Part shown: positions 33,535 through 42,460 of the stretch, piece after piece
How the letters are laid out: each line of letters opens with the position of its first letter
Position numbering within the stretch: the stretch's first letter is position 1
Assembly: GCA_947495985.1 (NCBI GenBank)
Contig: CANMBD010000001.1
Span: 1,426,001 to 1,490,000 of the forward strand
DNA from: an uncultured Sphingomonadaceae bacterium
Lineage (GTDB): Bacteria > Pseudomonadota > Alphaproteobacteria > Sphingomonadales > Sphingomonadaceae
Direction: 5' to 3'
Length of the DNA stretch: 64,000 bases
Notes under the pieces: model-generated
The model's input: only the letters and a program-made list of their open reading frames with translations
Database searches by the model: none
Told to the model about the DNA's origin: nothing
Program-made: the position numbers and the translations under genes

Positions 33535-35399
33535 GGACCTACCTTTTCGGGAAAAGCGACGCTAACGGTCTGCATCATGCCGGCATGCATGTGATAAAGC
33601 AGATGACAGTGGAACGCCCAGTCACCCGGTTCGTTAAAGGTGGCATCAAAAGTTGCGCTGCTGCCCGGTTGCACAATGACCGTGTGCTTTTTGGGCTGGG
33701 CATGGCCAGCGCCATTGACCAATTCAAAAAAGATGCCGTGTAAATGGATAGGGTGGGCCATCATCGTGTCGTTGACCAGCTTGACCCTGACCTTTTCGTC
33801 ATAGGCAAAGCGCAGCGGGCTATCACTGACAGCGCTATATTTTTTACCGTCAAAAGACCACATATACCGCTCCATATTGCCCGTCAGATGTAGCTCCATC
33901 TCACGGTCCGGATCACGGTGATTATGTTCAGGTTCAAGCGCGCGCAGCATTTTATAGTTCAACACCCTGTGGGGGACATCATCCAGTCCCAAGCCGGGAT
34001 AGCCCATACGATCTTGCGGGTTCATGGCCACCATATCTATGCCGGGTCCGACTTGGACACTGCTGGGCAACAATGACGTGTCGCGCATTTTCATGCCGCT
34101 CATATCATGGCCTGAATGATCCATTGCGGGTGTTAGTGTTTCAGCAGCACCATGGTTCATCTTAGAATGATCCATCTTAGAATGATCCATCTGGCTGTGA
34201 TCCATTTGCCCCCTGTCCATGCTGCCATGTCCCGAATGGTTGCCACCGCCATGCCCGTCATGTCCGCCCTCGACCATGCCGCCATGTCCCATATCAATCA
34301 TTGAGAGCCGCGGCGGGTCACGCAATTCCGGGAAATTGGCACGCTGACCGGCTTGTGAGGTCAAAGTGGCTTGCGCCATGCCTGACCGATCCATGCTTTC
34401 CGCCGCCAATGCGAAGCTTCCCGCCCGGGGTGTGACAATCACATCATAGGTTTCGGCAACGCCGATTTGCAATTCGTCCACTTCGGTAGGCTGCACATTC
34501 TGCCCATCGGCCTGAACAATGCTCATCGCTAGACCCGGAATGCGGATGTTGAAGAATGTCATCGCACTGCCGTTGATGATACGCAGCCGTACCCGCTCAC
34601 CCGGTTCAAAGGGCAGTTCCAGATTATCAGCCGGACCATGACCGTTGATCATATAGGTATAAGTGGGTGCTGACACATCGGCGATATCAGTGGGCATCAT
34701 CCGCATGCGACCCCACATCAACCGTTCTTCTGCGCTTATATCATAATCATCAAAAGTCGCAGTCTTTTGCTGGCTGAAATAGCCTTCGGCAACTTTCAGT
34801 TTTTTCATGATCTGGTGCGGATGCATGGCGGTAAATTCCGAAAGCAGAATCACATGCTCTCGGTCATATTCAACAGGGTCTTTGCCTTCAGGGTCTATGA
34901 TGATCGGGCCATAATGTCCCATCTGTTCCTGCAAACCTGAGTGGCTGTGATACCAATATGTACCGGATTGCCGCACATCGAATTTAGCCGTGAAGTTGCC
35001 GCCCGGTTTTATGCCGGGAAAGCTTAAGCCCGGAACACCGTCAAATTGAAAGGGAAGCAGTAACCCGTGCCAATGCACGCTGCTATCTTCACGCAGCATA
35101 TTATGAACCATGAGACTAGCGCGTGTGCCTTCGCGCAAGCGAATAAGCGGTCCCGGGATAGTGCCATTAAGCCCAATAGCATGACCCGATCGATTGCCCG
35201 TGTTGAACATGCCATCGGCAATATGCAAATGTACATTGGGCCCCGAAACCTCATCCATTCCGTTGCGGAGCTTGCCACCCATTTTTCCAGATGCCCATGC
35301 AGGCATTGGCAAGGATGCAAGCGCTGCTACGCCTGCCAGACTTTGAACAATGGTCCGGCGGCTTGGATCAGGAAGGCTGTTGTTGAACGCTTTGGTCAT
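33531..35399 (-). CDS. copA: Multicopper oxidase CopA
   Basis: 622-residue periplasmic oxidase, exported by Tat (RRTIVQSLAGVAAL near 15-28). Copper ligand motifs are present: HWHGLLLPF, WYHSHSG, HPIHLHG and HCHLLYHMHAGM. Between cupredoxin domains is a Met/His-rich stretch with repeated DHSQMDHSKMDHS units for extra Cu(I). It is divergent from csoR, with a candidate CsoR operator in the gap, and overlaps copB. Confidence 0.96.
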   Translation of the reverse strand: MTKAFNNSLPDPSRRTIVQSLAGVAALASLPMPAWASGKMGGKLRNGMDEVSGPNVHLHIADGMFNTGNRSGHAIGLNGTIPGPLIRLREGTRASLMVHNMLREDSSVHWHGLLLPFQFDGVPGLSFPGIKPGGNFTAKFDVRQSGTYWYHSHSGLQEQMGHYGPIIIDPEGKDPVEYDREHVILLSEFTAMHPHQIMKKLKVAEGYFSQQKTATFDDYDISAEERLMWGRMRMMPTDIADVSAPTYTYMINGHGPADNLELPFEPGERVRLRIINGSAMTFFNIRIPGLAMSIVQADGQNVQPTEVDELQIGVAETYDVIVTPRAGSFALAAESMDRSGMAQATLTSQAGQRANFPELRDPPRLSMIDMGHGGMVEGGHDGHGGGNHSGHGSMDRGQMDHSQMDHSKMDHSKMNHGAAETLTPAMDHSGHDMSGMKMRDTSLLPSSVQVGPGIDMVAMNPQDRMGYPGLGLDDVPHRVLNYKMLRALEPEHNHRDPDREMELHLTGNMERYMWSFDGKKYSAVSDSPLRFAYDEKVRVKLVNDTMMAHPIHLHGIFFELVNGAGHAQPKKHTVIVQPGSSATFDATFNEPGDWAFHCHLLYHMHAGMMQTVSVAFPEKVGP

Positions 35400-35433
35400 C
35401 GATATTGATACTCCTGTGACAAAGGAGTATAGA

Positions 35434-35448
35434 TACCCCCATAGGGTA
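35434..35448. promoter_or_regulatory. Candidate CsoR operator between copA and csoR
   Basis: TACCCCCATAGGGTA, a pseudo-inverted repeat of the TACCC...GGGTA type bound by CsoR-family copper repressors. It lies between the divergent copA and csoR starts and could control both. Confidence 0.7.
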
Positions 35449-35468
35449 TATCAATAGAAAGGTGAACT

Positions 35469-35744
35469 ATGCCATCGGCAACCCACAAGGATAAGCTTAA
35501 CCGCCTGAAACGCATCGAAGGACAGGTGCGCGGTATTGCCAGCATGGTTGAAGATGATCGCTATTGCATGGATATCCTGACCCAGATGCAGGCGGTAAAA
35601 TCTGCCTTATCAAAAGTCGAGGATCAGATCCTTAAAGATCATGCGGCCTGCTGTGTTGCGGAAGCCATCTCATCTGGCGACGAAACCGAGCAGAAAGAAA
35701 AGTTTGATGAGCTTGTAGAGCTTTTTGGAAAGGTAAAACAATAA
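35469..35744 (+). CDS. csoR: CsoR-family copper-sensing repressor
   Basis: 91-residue all-helical repressor of the DUF156 group. The Cu(I) ligand set of CsoR is present with correct spacing: Cys33, His58 and Cys62 (DRYCMD; KDHAACC). The N-terminal helix is basic (KDKLNRLKRIEGQVRG). It is divergent from copA-copB, which it probably represses when copper is low. Confidence 0.92.
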   Translation: MPSATHKDKLNRLKRIEGQVRGIASMVEDDRYCMDILTQMQAVKSALSKVEDQILKDHAACCVAEAISSGDETEQKEKFDELVELFGKVKQ

Positions 35745-35810
35745 CGCAATGCCCGCTTCTGCGCCCGAAGCGGACATCAGATCGCCTTGTAACTTGCCCG
35801 CAGTTATCTT

Positions 35811-36107
35811 CTATTCAGGATAACCCGGCTCTCCGCGGCAATCATCATCCAGTTCGCCATCGTCATTATAGCCATCACAGCGATCATTCTTGTCGATGAA
35901 ATAACCAGCGGCGGCTCCGGCCGCGGCGCCAATGGCTGCGCCTTTCAGGGCATCATCGGTATCGCCGGTTACCGCGCCGATAATGGCACCGGTTGCGGCA
36001 CCCGCCGCGGCACCTTCACCAGCATAGTTGCCGGCACAGGCCGACAGGGACAGGGCGGATACCGCTGTGACCGATAGGATTGATAGTTTTTTCGCAAATA
36101 GTCGCAT
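35811..36107 (-). CDS. Glycine-zipper lipoprotein
   Basis: 98 residues from an ATG with an AGGAG site. A lipoprotein signal (LSLSACAG) is followed by two glycine-zipper segments (AAAGAATGAIIGAVTG; GAAIGAAAGAAAGYFIDK), then an acidic tail with Cys pairs (DRCDGYNDDGELDDDC). Glycine zippers usually oligomerise in membranes. The upstream in-frame extension to 36230 has no signal-peptide logic. Confidence 0.8.
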   Translation of the reverse strand: MRLFAKKLSILSVTAVSALSLSACAGNYAGEGAAAGAATGAIIGAVTGDTDDALKGAAIGAAAGAAAGYFIDKNDRCDGYNDDGELDDDCRGEPGYPE

Positions 36108-36230
36108 CACCAAAACTCCTGACATTATCTGCCCCCATATGGGCCGGTTAAACCTGCCAATGCTGATCTGGTTCCTGAACATTCCCAATTTTTCGGACGA
36201 GTGGAATTGATGTTGCGATGACGAACACAA

Positions 36231-36668
36231 ATGGATCCGACGGACCGATCCGGCCTTTCCTACAAGAGCCTGGCTGTGATATTGCCGGGCAGCCGCACGC
36301 GATGACTTCTTCCAAGCTTTGAATATGCCCGGATCACCGGCTCCGATCTCTCAGTCTTGCTGTGTTCGTCAATATCCAGGCCTGTGAGACTTGTGTGAAC
36401 TTTGACCTTCGGAACAACGCCAGAAGCGTTGCGGCAAAGGCCCAAAAGGACCTTGTTCAGTTTGTAAACTTTGTAATAAAATTACACGGCACAAAACGCC
36501 CAAAAGGACTGTGTAAAGATTGTAAACTTCGCCGCAAGCCAGCTTCTCCTGAACCGATCCAGGCGGTAATTCGGGAAGCCTATTAAAAATGATCCTCATC
36601 CAAATTGATCCTTGCCGCCGCTTCCCTTCCTCTGCCAATAGGCGACGAGGACAAAGGGGATCGGCATA
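36231..36668. other. 438-bp interval with a degenerate CxxC repeat locus
   Basis: No intact gene. The plus strand encodes scattered CxxC modules in different frames (see the pseudogene entry at 36362-36586). The left part (36231-36360) shows nothing I can assign. Confidence 0.5.
36362..36586 (+). pseudogene. Broken small zinc-ribbon-repeat gene
   Basis: Three CxxC modules lie in a row: CETCVNF in one frame; GPKGPCSVCKL (36439-36471) in another; RPKGLCKDCKL (36497-36529) back in the first. The last two are near-identical 11-residue repeats and share a DNA repeat. Deleting one A of the AAAA run at 36493-36496 would join them as one frame; a second shift is needed upstream. It is either a decayed gene or a sequencing-error artefact. 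The frame closes at a TAA (36584-36586). Confidence 0.4.
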
Positions 36669-38024
36669 ATGCTATCAGCAATCGGATTAATTGGGGGTCT
36701 CGCGCTGCTCATATATATGACGGTGAAAGGCGTAAACATATTGATCGCCGGGCCGATTGCTGCCGCAATTGTTGCAATGACGAGCGGGCTGGCATGGTTG
36801 CCGCCCCTAGCCGCAGAAGGCGCGCCGGATTTCGCCACCGCCTATATGGACGGCTTTGTCAGTTTCTTCAAAAGCTGGTTTTTCATGTTCCTGCTTGGCG
36901 CGATATTTGGTGAGATAATGGGCGCATCGGGTGCTGCCGCCAGCGTCGCCCACTGGATCATCGAAAAAATCGGTATCAAACACGCCGTGCTCGCGGTGGT
37001 CGCCGCCTGTGCTGTTCTGACTTATGGCGGGGTCAGCGTCTTTATCGTTGCTTTTTCGGTCTATTCGCTGGCGGTGCACCTGTTTCGTGAAGCCAATTTG
37101 CCGCGGCGGTTCATTCCCGCTGCTCTGGCGTTCGGGTCAGTCACCTTCACGATGACCACGGCGGGAAGCCCGGAAATCCAGAACCTGATCCCGATGGAGT
37201 TTCTGGGCACCACTGCTTATGCTGGCTGGGAAGTCAGCCTGGTGGTAGCGGTATTCATGGCGATTTCCGGCCATTTCTGGCTCAACTGGATGGTGAAGCG
37301 CGCGGTCGCAAGAGGCGAAACATTTGTCGGCCGCGAGACGGATGATACGAATACCGACTATAGCGCCCTGCCCGGCCCGCTTTTGTGTCTGCTGCCCTTG
37401 GTTGCCGTGCTCGGCATCTTCCTGATCTTCCAATATCCGCAAGATATGGGTCCGCTTTCGGCCATCTTGCCGCAAAACTCGCTCGACAAATGGGCGCTGG
37501 TGGCGGCCCTCGGCTCCGGTGCCATTGTTGCTCTGGCCGTCGGCTATCGTAAGCTGAAAGCGATGCCGGAAGCCTTTTCGCGCGGTGCGACGAGCGCAGT
37601 GGTCGCGATTACCAATACCTGTGCAGTCGTCGGTTTTGGCGCGGTTGCAAAACTGTCACCCGCTTTTCAAGAAGCACTGATAATGGTCCAGAATATTCCC
37701 GGCAGCCCGCTGATCGGTGCGGCCATTGCGGTCACGGTAATCGCAGGCCTGACCGGCTCGGCCTCCGGCGGTCAGACTATTGCCCTGCCCCTGATCGCAC
37801 CGCACTATCTTGACGTTGGCGCGCAGCCGGATGAGCTGCACCGGGTGGTCGCCATTTCCTCCGGCGCGCTCGATAGCCTGCCGCATAACGGTTATGTTGT
37901 AACCACCATCCGGGCGGTGTGCGGCGAGACGCACAAGGATGCCTATGGCGCGGTTGGCGCGCTCACCGTGGTGATACCGGTGATCGGCACGATAATGGCA
38001 GTGGCGCTGTTCACAATGTTCTGA
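36669..38024 (+). CDS. GntP-family permease
   Basis: 451-residue inner-membrane protein with about 12-14 helices and the GntP/H+-gluconate symporter look (VKGVNILIAGPIAAAIVAMT near 18-37; conserved SGSASGGQTI-like motif, here GLTGSASGGQTIALPL near 362-377). Members move sugar acids, hydroxybutyrate or similar anions with protons. The substrate cannot be set from sequence. An AGGGGATCG site precedes the ATG. A GNAT gene follows after 13 bases. Confidence 0.88.
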   Translation: MLSAIGLIGGLALLIYMTVKGVNILIAGPIAAAIVAMTSGLAWLPPLAAEGAPDFATAYMDGFVSFFKSWFFMFLLGAIFGEIMGASGAAASVAHWIIEKIGIKHAVLAVVAACAVLTYGGVSVFIVAFSVYSLAVHLFREANLPRRFIPAALAFGSVTFTMTTAGSPEIQNLIPMEFLGTTAYAGWEVSLVVAVFMAISGHFWLNWMVKRAVARGETFVGRETDDTNTDYSALPGPLLCLLPLVAVLGIFLIFQYPQDMGPLSAILPQNSLDKWALVAALGSGAIVALAVGYRKLKAMPEAFSRGATSAVVAITNTCAVVGFGAVAKLSPAFQEALIMVQNIPGSPLIGAAIAVTVIAGLTGSASGGQTIALPLIAPHYLDVGAQPDELHRVVAISSGALDSLPHNGYVVTTIRAVCGETHKDAYGAVGALTVVIPVIGTIMAVALFTMF

Positions 38025-38037
38025 TGTCAGGGAGATC

Positions 38038-38523
38038 ATGACCTTAACAACCCGCCGATATACTGCTGCAGATAAGCAGGCCTATATTGCCTTGAATCTC
38101 GACTGGATTGAGGAATCCTTCACGCTGGAGCAGAGCGACCGCGACCAGTTGGAAAATCTGGAAACCACTATCCTTGCACCGGGTGGGCAGATAATTGTTG
38201 CAGAACTGGACGGACAAGTGGTCGGTACCGGCGCGATTTTGCCACCACATCATGATCCGCAAGATGGCCGAAAATGGATGGAAATCGTAAAAATGGCCGC
38301 CCGGAAAGATTTGCGCGGGCAAGGCATTGGTCGAGCGGTGCTGGAAGCACTGATTGCCGAAGGCCGGTCAATGGCAGCCGATGCCATCTGTTTGGAGACC
38401 AATAATGATCTGAAAGCCGCGATCCGCCTTTATGAGCGGTGCGGCTTTCAGCATTTGTCTGGTGATGATTTGTGGCCAACTCCCTATGCCCGCTGCAATG
38501 TGCAGATGGTGCTGGAGCTTTAG
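38038..38523 (+). CDS. GNAT family N-acetyltransferase
   Basis: 161 residues with the acetyl-CoA loop RKDLRGQGIGRAVLEALI near 97-114 and the C-terminal AAIRLYERCGF motif. Transfers an acetyl group to an unknown amine. It lies 13 bases after the GntP permease gene, so co-transcription is likely. Confidence 0.9.
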   Translation: MTLTTRRYTAADKQAYIALNLDWIEESFTLEQSDRDQLENLETTILAPGGQIIVAELDGQVVGTGAILPPHHDPQDGRKWMEIVKMAARKDLRGQGIGRAVLEALIAEGRSMAADAICLETNNDLKAAIRLYERCGFQHLSGDDLWPTPYARCNVQMVLEL

Positions 38524-38525
38524 TC

Positions 38526-39119
38526 TTATTTGAGCCGTTCGATCTTGCTCGCCGCTTCGTCAATTATCGCTGCGACGTCGAGAATCTTCTCAGACCCCTT
38601 TTCCTCATCGGCAAGCCGGATGCGGATAGCGCTTTTCATATTACTCATAGCGCGGCGGATAGATGCACCATCAGCGGCCTGATCCATCTGCGCAATTCCC
38701 TCTAGCCGCGAGAGAATATTGGCAACATGCTTTTCTTCCTCGGCCAGCAACACGGTTCCCGCATCGGTGATTGAGTAGATTTTTTTGCCGCCATCATCGA
38801 CCTTCTCGTCAATAAGGTCCATTTCGGCCATCAGCGTTAGAGTGGGATAAACAATACCGGGGCTCGGTGCATAGTGACCGCCGGTCAGCTCTTCGATTTG
38901 CTGGATCAAGTCATAGCCATGGCGCGGTTCCTGTGAAATCAGGTGCAACAATACCAGCCGCAATTCCCCGCGCTGAAAAACCCGGGCACGGCGTTTGGCT
39001 TTCGCCCCTTCAAAAGCGGCAGCGGCAAAGGCACGAGCAAATTTCTGTCCATTCATAGCCCCCCAGCGCTTACCGCGCCGGCCGCCTGATCCGCAATCAT
39101 TATAGTTTGAATATCGCAT
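38526..39119 (-). CDS. PadR family transcriptional regulator
   Basis: 197 residues. The winged-helix core is clear (ELRLVLLHLISQEPRHGYDL, then GHYAPSPGIVYPTLTLMAEM, 51-100), followed by a dimerising C-terminal helix. The N-terminal ~40 residues are basic. An AAGAAGGACAT ribosome site precedes the ATG. A palindrome AAGATATATCTT (39153-39164) in the promoter region is a candidate autoregulatory site. Convergent with the GNAT gene. Confidence 0.9.
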   Translation of the reverse strand: MRYSNYNDCGSGGRRGKRWGAMNGQKFARAFAAAAFEGAKAKRRARVFQRGELRLVLLHLISQEPRHGYDLIQQIEELTGGHYAPSPGIVYPTLTLMAEMDLIDEKVDDGGKKIYSITDAGTVLLAEEEKHVANILSRLEGIAQMDQAADGASIRRAMSNMKSAIRIRLADEEKGSEKILDVAAIIDEAASKIERLK

Positions 39120-39152
39120 GATATGTCCTTCTTTTATGTCTAAGCTGTTTCT

Positions 39153-39164
39153 AAGATATATCTT
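39153..39164. promoter_or_regulatory. Candidate PadR operator
   Basis: AAGATATATCTT, a perfect 12-bp palindrome 34-45 bp upstream of the padR-like start codon. PadR repressors usually bind short AT-rich palindromes at their own promoter. Confidence 0.4.
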
Positions 39165-39350
39165 TATAATCTTTATGCAAGAGATGGCGGATGAAAATCT
39201 TACAAGGCCCTGATTTGAATGGGTGAATTTCTATAACGCGACCTTTGCGCCATCATTTATCCCATATTGGCTAGTCGGCATCGGGCCCGCTGGCTGTTAC
39301 CATCAGATGCAAAAGGCCTAAATGATCGGGCGATGCGAAAGGATGTTGAT

Positions 39351-40139
39351 ATGGATTTGGGCATTTCAGGAAAAGTGGCTCTGGTCAACGGCGGCAGCTC
39401 CGGATTGGGGCGAGCTGCAGCATTGGCATTGGCTCGGGAAAAGACTGAACTGTTCGTCACGGCCCGCGGGGAAGAGAGATTATTCAAAAGCTGCGAGCAA
39501 ATGGCAAAAGAGACCGGTGCCAATATAACCCCGATTGTCGCGGATCACAGCAGCGATGAAGGGCGAGAAAAGATTCTCAATATCTGCCCCGACCCCGATA
39601 TTCTCGTCGCAACCTGCTCGCCTCCGCCTTTCACAGGAGACTTCCGTACTGTTGATCGCGAAGATTGGGAGAAAGCGATATCACTCACACTGCTGAGTCC
39701 GGTGGACTTCATCAAAGCGGTGATTGACGGAATGATTGAGCGTAAATGGGGACGCATTGTCAACATCGCAACTGGCGCCGCCAAATATCCCGCTGTAATG
39801 CGCGTTCTTTCAGGACCGCCGCGATCCGCGCTGGTCAACTATAGCGTGGCGGTGGCGAAGCAGGTCGCCAAACATGGTGTCATGATCAACACAATCCTGC
39901 CAGGCATGCACCATACGGACGGGATAAAGGGCATGTTCGAAAGCCAGGCCGAAGCCAATGGCACCAGCTATGACGAAGAAGTCGCCCAATTCGTCAAGCA
40001 AGTCCGCATCCCGGTCGGACGCTTTGGCAATGCCGAAGATATGGGGGCATTTGTAGCCCTATTCTGCAGCGAAATGGCCGGCTATGTCACCGGCCAAAGC
40101 CTTACCATCGACGGCGGTATGGGGAATTCGATTTTTTGA
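39351..40139 (+). CDS. SDR-fold oxidoreductase lacking the usual catalytic Tyr and Lys
   Basis: 262 residues from an ATG with a GAAAGGATG site. The Rossmann motif NGGSSGLG (13-20) and the C-terminal YVTGQSLTIDGGMG are typical of 3-oxoacyl-reductase-like SDRs. At the active-site helix the expected YxxxK is replaced: GPPRSALVNYS aligns where YSASKAALVNF normally stands, so Tyr is Ser or Gly and Lys is Arg. It may be a non-canonical or non-enzymatic member. Upstream in-frame codons to 39267 are unlikely to be translated. Confidence 0.85.
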   Translation: MDLGISGKVALVNGGSSGLGRAAALALAREKTELFVTARGEERLFKSCEQMAKETGANITPIVADHSSDEGREKILNICPDPDILVATCSPPPFTGDFRTVDREDWEKAISLTLLSPVDFIKAVIDGMIERKWGRIVNIATGAAKYPAVMRVLSGPPRSALVNYSVAVAKQVAKHGVMINTILPGMHHTDGIKGMFESQAEANGTSYDEEVAQFVKQVRIPVGRFGNAEDMGAFVALFCSEMAGYVTGQSLTIDGGMGNSIF

Positions 40140-40166
40140 TCCGATGTAACCGCTAGAGTTAGCCGA

Positions 40167-40778
40167 CTATTCCGGTTTCTTTGCTACACCTACAAAAGCG
40201 GGCCGCAACAAACGGTCCTTGATCATGTAGCCGGCCTGCATTTCCTGTACCACAGTTCCCGGTTCCTGCTCATCGGTTTGCACTTCGACCATCGCCTGAT
40301 GCTGGTTGGGATCCAATGGCAGGCCGACAGAGGCAACACGTTTAATGCCGTTTTTCTCGAAAACGGTTTCCAGTTCCCGTCCGGTAGCCTCAATACCGCC
40401 GATCAGGCCTTTCCACTTCTCTTCATTCTTGATCTCGGTCGGAATGGCGGCAAGCGCGCGCTGAAGATTGTCGGAAACGCTCAGCATATCGCGGGCAAAT
40501 CCGGTTGCTGCGTAAGCTTTGGCATCTTGCGCGTCTTTTTCCAGCCGGCGCCGGACATTCTGGGTTTCAGCTTGCGCATAGAGAACCTGCTGTTTCGCCT
40601 CAGCCAATTCGTTTTCAAGGGCCGCGATTTGCTCTTCCTGAGACGTTCCTTCAGCGGCTTCATCTCCGCCTTCTTTCAATGCTTCGGGGACGCCTTCCAG
40701 CTCTGCTGCGGCGGCTTCGTCCAGTTTCGCATCTTCATTTTCTTGTGGCTTTGTATCACTCATTATTTCGTCACTCAT
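40167..40778 (-). CDS. grpE: Nucleotide exchange factor GrpE
   Basis: Releases ADP from DnaK. The 203-residue protein has a long coiled-coil (EEQIAALENELAEAKQQVLY; QNVRRRLEKDAQDAKAYA) and the C-terminal beta domain (GLPLDPNQHQAMVEVQTDEQ). It overlaps hrcA by four bases (ATGA). The ATG at 40778 or a second Met five codons later could be the start. Confidence 0.96.
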   Translation of the reverse strand: MSDEIMSDTKPQENEDAKLDEAAAAELEGVPEALKEGGDEAAEGTSQEEQIAALENELAEAKQQVLYAQAETQNVRRRLEKDAQDAKAYAATGFARDMLSVSDNLQRALAAIPTEIKNEEKWKGLIGGIEATGRELETVFEKNGIKRVASVGLPLDPNQHQAMVEVQTDEQEPGTVVQEMQAGYMIKDRLLRPAFVGVAKKPE

Positions 40779-41818
40779 TTCAACAATCTGGACAGCGTTT
40801 GTGCTGTGAAATCTACCATGGGTACGACGCGGGCATAGTTCAAGCGGGTGGGGCCAATAACCCCGACCACGCCGACCACCTGTCCGTCGCCGTCTTTATA
40901 GGGGGCCGCTATCACAGATGAACCGGAAAGGGAGAATAATTTATTCTCTGCGCCGATAAATATTTTCGCGGCTTCGGCATCGCGGGCATTGTCGAGTAGG
41001 CGTGCAATCTCTTGTTTGCCCTCCAACTCGTCAAGCAATTGCCGCACCCGATCGAGATCGTCCAGCGCCCCATCCTCCAGCAAATTTGCTTGCCCGCGCA
41101 CAATTAAAATGGGCCGCTCCGCCGGGTCCTGCGTCCAGGTGACAAGGCCGCGCTGGACAAGATCTTCCGACGCTTTGTCAATCGCCGTCCGGCCAGCCTG
41201 AATATCGCGATCAATCCGGGACAAGGCCTGCGACAGCGTCATCCCGCCATATTGGGCCGTGAGATAATTGCCAGCCTCGACCAATGCGGAATCCGATATA
41301 CCTATGGGTAGATCGAGCACGCGATTTTCGACGCCACCATCCTGGGATACAAGAATGGCAAGTCCCTGCCCTTCCGATAATTTCACGAAACTGAATTGTT
41401 TGAGCGTCGGCTCGCGCTTCGGCACCATGACTAAGCCAGCGCAAGACGACAGACCCGACAATATGCTGGTAGTTGCACGCAAGGCATCTTCGACCGGACC
41501 GCTCTCGCTAATCTGGCTCTCGATCGCGTCTCGTTCCTCTCGCGACGGCTCCGCTGCCTGCATCATGCCATCGACAAATAGCCGCAATCCCAATTCAGTC
41601 GGCATCCGCCCTGCGCTGGTATGCGGTGCGGCGAGCAGACCGAGTTCTTCCAGATCCTGCATGACATTGCGGATGGAAGCGGGTGAAAGTTCGAGACCCG
41701 GTGCCTTGGATATGGTTCGCGAACCGACCGGTGCACCACTATCCAGATAGGACTCCACCACCACGCGAAAAATATCGCGAGTCCGGTCGTTCATTTCGGT
41801 GATGGGTGTGGTGGTCAT
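40775..41818 (-). CDS. hrcA: Heat-inducible transcription repressor HrcA
   Basis: Represses heat-shock genes by binding CIRCE elements. The 347-residue protein has an N-terminal winged helix (YLDSGAPVGSRTISKAPGLE near 19-38, SPASIRNVMQDLEELGLL) and a GAF-like C-terminal domain. No obvious CIRCE repeat was found in the window, so its targets, such as groES-groEL, probably lie elsewhere. Its start overlaps the stop of a lipoprotein gene by four bases. Confidence 0.95.
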   Translation of the reverse strand: MTTTPITEMNDRTRDIFRVVVESYLDSGAPVGSRTISKAPGLELSPASIRNVMQDLEELGLLAAPHTSAGRMPTELGLRLFVDGMMQAAEPSREERDAIESQISESGPVEDALRATTSILSGLSSCAGLVMVPKREPTLKQFSFVKLSEGQGLAILVSQDGGVENRVLDLPIGISDSALVEAGNYLTAQYGGMTLSQALSRIDRDIQAGRTAIDKASEDLVQRGLVTWTQDPAERPILIVRGQANLLEDGALDDLDRVRQLLDELEGKQEIARLLDNARDAEAAKIFIGAENKLFSLSGSSVIAAPYKDGDGQVVGVVGVIGPTRLNYARVVPMVDFTAQTLSRLLK

Positions 41819-42375
41819 AGTTTATCTACACCATATCTTGACTCTGATTCGAACCATTGATGATCTGCAATCCCGTGTTTCAACTCTCTCATGTATTTGA
41901 AGTAAGATGACCTGAGCCTTTTTGAGATGGAGTTTTGGCAACCAGTGTCGTAGATAGCATGGCGTTCTTCGCCATCAGGGTATTTCCACGTGACGAATAG
42001 TGCAGTATGATCCGTTATGCTGTGTTTGCAGTCAAAACCCATTGTAAAATCACCTAGAAGCTCTTCTTCAATTCGACTTTCTGGAAATGCTCTAACTTCA
42101 AGCAAACGAAGGCTGTCCTCTACTAGTGTAAAATCTTCAGATCCGGTCCTGATCATAGCCCGTCTTCCTAAACCATGAACTTTTTCGGATTCACTGCTAT
42201 CCTCGAAAACGCTACTTTTACCGGCAAATTTTGATAACTCTAATTCGCCACCACCACCCCAAATGGAACCTTCGGCAACGAATATGTGCTCGGCTTGACC
42301 CAAGTACGGATTGTAGACAGAATCAGCGCAAGACGAGAGTATCATCGAAGCAAGTGTAATTGTCCCAATTCTCAT
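41815..42375 (-). CDS. Putative lipoprotein inserted between rph and hrcA
   Basis: 186 residues from the ATG of MRIGTITLASMILSSCADS, a lipoprotein signal with lipobox ILSSC. The mature part has several Cys (FDCKHS; TGCQNS) and no recognised family. The nucleotide sequence is noticeably more AT-rich than rph and hrcA. Its stop overlaps the hrcA start (ATGA), so hrcA would be translated from the same message. It could be a horizontally acquired cargo gene. Confidence 0.7.
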   Translation of the reverse strand: MRIGTITLASMILSSCADSVYNPYLGQAEHIFVAEGSIWGGGGELELSKFAGKSSVFEDSSESEKVHGLGRRAMIRTGSEDFTLVEDSLRLLEVRAFPESRIEEELLGDFTMGFDCKHSITDHTALFVTWKYPDGEERHAIYDTGCQNSISKRLRSSYFKYMRELKHGIADHQWFESESRYGVDKL

Positions 42376-42460
42376 CGGGCCGGCATCCACGTTAAATTCA
42401 GTTGGCTCATGAACACAATCTAGCTACGAGACCACTTCAAAGCCACAGGAGAATCATCAC

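Noticed and set aside
35753-35773. Hairpin after csoR (CCGCTTC-GAAGCGG)
   Set aside because: Good stem but no T run, so not called as a terminator.
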